The notes under the pieces were generated by a model, which made no database searches, was not told the DNA's origin, and saw only the letters and a program-made list of their open reading frames with translations. This document shows positions 5,516-6,351 of a stretch of 6,351 nt of DNA, one piece after another (within the stretch, counting starts at the first letter, position 1; each line of letters begins with the position of its first letter). The position numbers and the translations under genes were made by a program. Source of the stretch: an uncultured Chloroflexota bacterium. GTDB taxonomy: Bacteria > Chloroflexota > Dehalococcoidia > UBA3495. The stretch covers positions 1 to 6,351 of the forward strand of contig CAJWBT010000142.1 in the NCBI GenBank assembly GCA_913020235.1, given 5' to 3'.

Positions 5516-5544
5516 ATTGTAGTGGCGCGCCACGGCGGCGTCAA
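5516..5544 (-). promoter_or_regulatory. Sigma70-type promoter of CoA-transferase 2
   Basis: On the minus strand, TTGACG (5544-5539; five of six to consensus) is followed by a 17-bp spacer and TACAAT (5521-5516; five of six). The -10 is 9 nt from ATG 5506, so transcription should begin within about three bases of the start codon. This is the best promoter match in the window and argues against the upstream GTG start at 5569. Confidence 0.6.
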
Positions 5545-5585
5545 GAAGCTGGCGACGTGAGAACCTCACCCAACCCCATCTGCTC

Positions 5586-5594
5586 TGTTACACT
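5586..5594 (+). promoter_or_regulatory. Putative extended -10 promoter of the aminotransferase
   Basis: TGTTACACT is a TGn extension joined to TACACT (four of six to TATAAT), 28 nt before ATG 5623. No clear -35 lies at the right distance. The predicted leader is about 22 nt and would still include the GGAGG. It is divergent from the CoA-transferase 2 promoter 41 bp away. Confidence 0.3.
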
Positions 5595-5622
5595 GGTGCC
5601 AATCCAGTCCGGAGGAGCCGCC

Positions 5623-6351
5623 ATGACCCAGGCCACTGACGAGACCACCCGCTATCTGGAGTTGACCCCCAAGTCCCGGGCCCTCTGGCAGCAGGCGGCG
5701 GAATATCTCCCCGGCGGCGACAGCCGGCACTCGATCTTTTGGGAACCCTATCCCATCTTCGTTGACTCCAGCTCCGGCTGTCACGTGGTGGACGCCGATG
5801 GGGTCGACCGGCTGGACTTCATCAACACTATGACCACGTTAATACTGGGCCACGGGCCGCAGCCGGTGGTCCGTGCGGTTCGGGAGCAACTAGAGCGGGG
5901 TGTGGTCTACAACGCGCCCAACGAGCACCAGATCCGACTGGCCAGGCTGCTCTGCGACCGAATTCCTAGCTTCGACCTGGTCCGGTTCACCAACTCGGGC
6001 ACCGAGGCGACGCTGAACACCCTGCGGGCCGCCCGGGCTGTTACCGGTAAGAGCCGCTTCGCCAAGGTCGAGGGCGGCTATCACGGTACCCACGACGGGG
6101 TGACCGTCAGCCTCCGGGTCGACCCCCGGCAGGCGGGCGATCCCCTGCGCCCCGAGGCGCTGCCCAGCAGCGCCGGGCTTCCCGAAGGCGTGTTGGACCA
6201 GGTGGTAATCATCCCCTTCAACGAAACGGCGGCGGCGCGCCGGCTCCTGGAGGAGAACAAGGACCAACTGGCGGCGGTCATCGTGGAGCCGGTTATGGGC
6301 TCGGTGGGCATGGTCCCCGCCTCGTCCGAGTTCCTGACCATGCTGCGGGAG
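5623..6351 (+). CDS. Class III PLP aminotransferase, glutamate-1-semialdehyde aminomutase-like (3' end outside window)
   Basis: The first 243 codons of a fold-type I, class III aminotransferase; the gene continues past the right edge. ATG 5623 follows GGAGG (5611-5615) by 7 nt. The N-terminal half matches the HemL group: YLPGGDSRHSIFWEPYPIFV (28-47), VVDADGVDRLDFIN (55-68), LILGHGP (73-79), the PLP-phosphate loop NSGTEAT (124-130), EGGYHGTHD (150-158) and VIVEPVMGSVGMVP (219-232). The Schiff-base Lys would lie beyond the window, so activity cannot be judged. Family reactions are amino-group transfer or the 1,2-shift of glutamate-1-semialdehyde. With no haem gene nearby and a divergent segment 33-40, I read it as a paralogue of unknown substrate. 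It is divergent from CoA-transferase 2, with 116 bp between starts. Confidence 0.9.
   Translation, partial: MTQATDETTRYLELTPKSRALWQQAAEYLPGGDSRHSIFWEPYPIFVDSSSGCHVVDADGVDRLDFINTMTTLILGHGPQPVVRAVREQLERGVVYNAPNEHQIRLARLLCDRIPSFDLVRFTNSGTEATLNTLRAARAVTGKSRFAKVEGGYHGTHDGVTVSLRVDPRQAGDPLRPEALPSSAGLPEGVLDQVVIIPFNETAAARRLLEENKDQLAAVIVEPVMGSVGMVPASSEFLTMLRE

Noticed and set aside
5507..5569. N-terminal 21-residue extension of CoA-transferase 2 (MRFSRRQLL...) as a Tat-like signal
   Set aside because: The double Arg is followed by no real hydrophobic core, the enzyme family is cytosolic, the start is a GTG without a good ribosome binding site, and a near-consensus promoter lies within the segment.
5890..6267. 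A 125-codon minus-strand open frame at the right end
   Set aside because: It is antisense to the aminotransferase, which shows continuous class III motifs on the plus strand.

Overview
This is a GC-rich stretch of bacterial chromosome dominated by acyl-CoA chemistry. Confident genes: a TenA-family protein, a crotonase (enoyl-CoA hydratase/isomerase superfamily), two divergent paralogues of the class III (CaiB/BaiF) CoA-transferase family, and the first 243 codons of a class III PLP aminotransferase of the glutamate-1-semialdehyde aminomutase type. The left edge holds the first codons of a probable alpha/beta hydrolase. This gene mix, the heptanucleotide intergenic repeats and a long palindromic repeat would fit an uncultured Chloroflexota (Dehalococcoidia/SAR202-like) genome. 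That assignment is an inference from gene content and style; no marker gene is present.

Layout. Positions 1-44 (minus): start of the hydrolase. Positions 45-366: gene-free divergent spacer ending in a CTAG-rich palindrome that runs into the ribosome binding site of a small unknown gene (367-618, plus). Positions 619-728: convergent spacer with two 7-bp tandem arrays that are inverted variants of each other. Positions 729-3556 (minus): a probable three-gene operon read as CoA-transferase 1, crotonase, TenA, with gaps of 72 and 77 nt. Positions 3557-4270: long spacer with a putative promoter and hairpins serving the operon, a possible small plus-strand gene (3816-4172) and a ~75-bp palindromic repeat that supplies that gene's C-terminus. 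Positions 4271-5506 (minus): CoA-transferase 2. Positions 5507-5622: divergent promoter region. Position 5623 to the right edge (plus): aminotransferase.

How the genes may work together. The operon couples CoA transfer to an acyl acceptor with a crotonase reaction on the resulting thioester, while TenA would salvage thiamin pyrimidine or act on another amino-pyrimidine-like substrate. CoA-transferase 2 and the aminotransferase are divergently transcribed from one short region and could be co-regulated. Two of the three CoA-related enzymes look catalytically non-canonical. CoA-transferase 2 has His where the family nucleophile Asp is expected, and the crotonase lacks both Glu residues used by true hydratases. 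The actual substrates cannot be read from the sequence.

The best start for CoA-transferase 2 is ATG 5506, not the upstream GTG 5569. A near-consensus sigma70-type promoter (TTGACG, 17 bp, TACAAT) lies within the would-be extension and points to a nearly leaderless mRNA. No tRNA, rRNA, CRISPR, transposase or convincing intrinsic terminator was seen.
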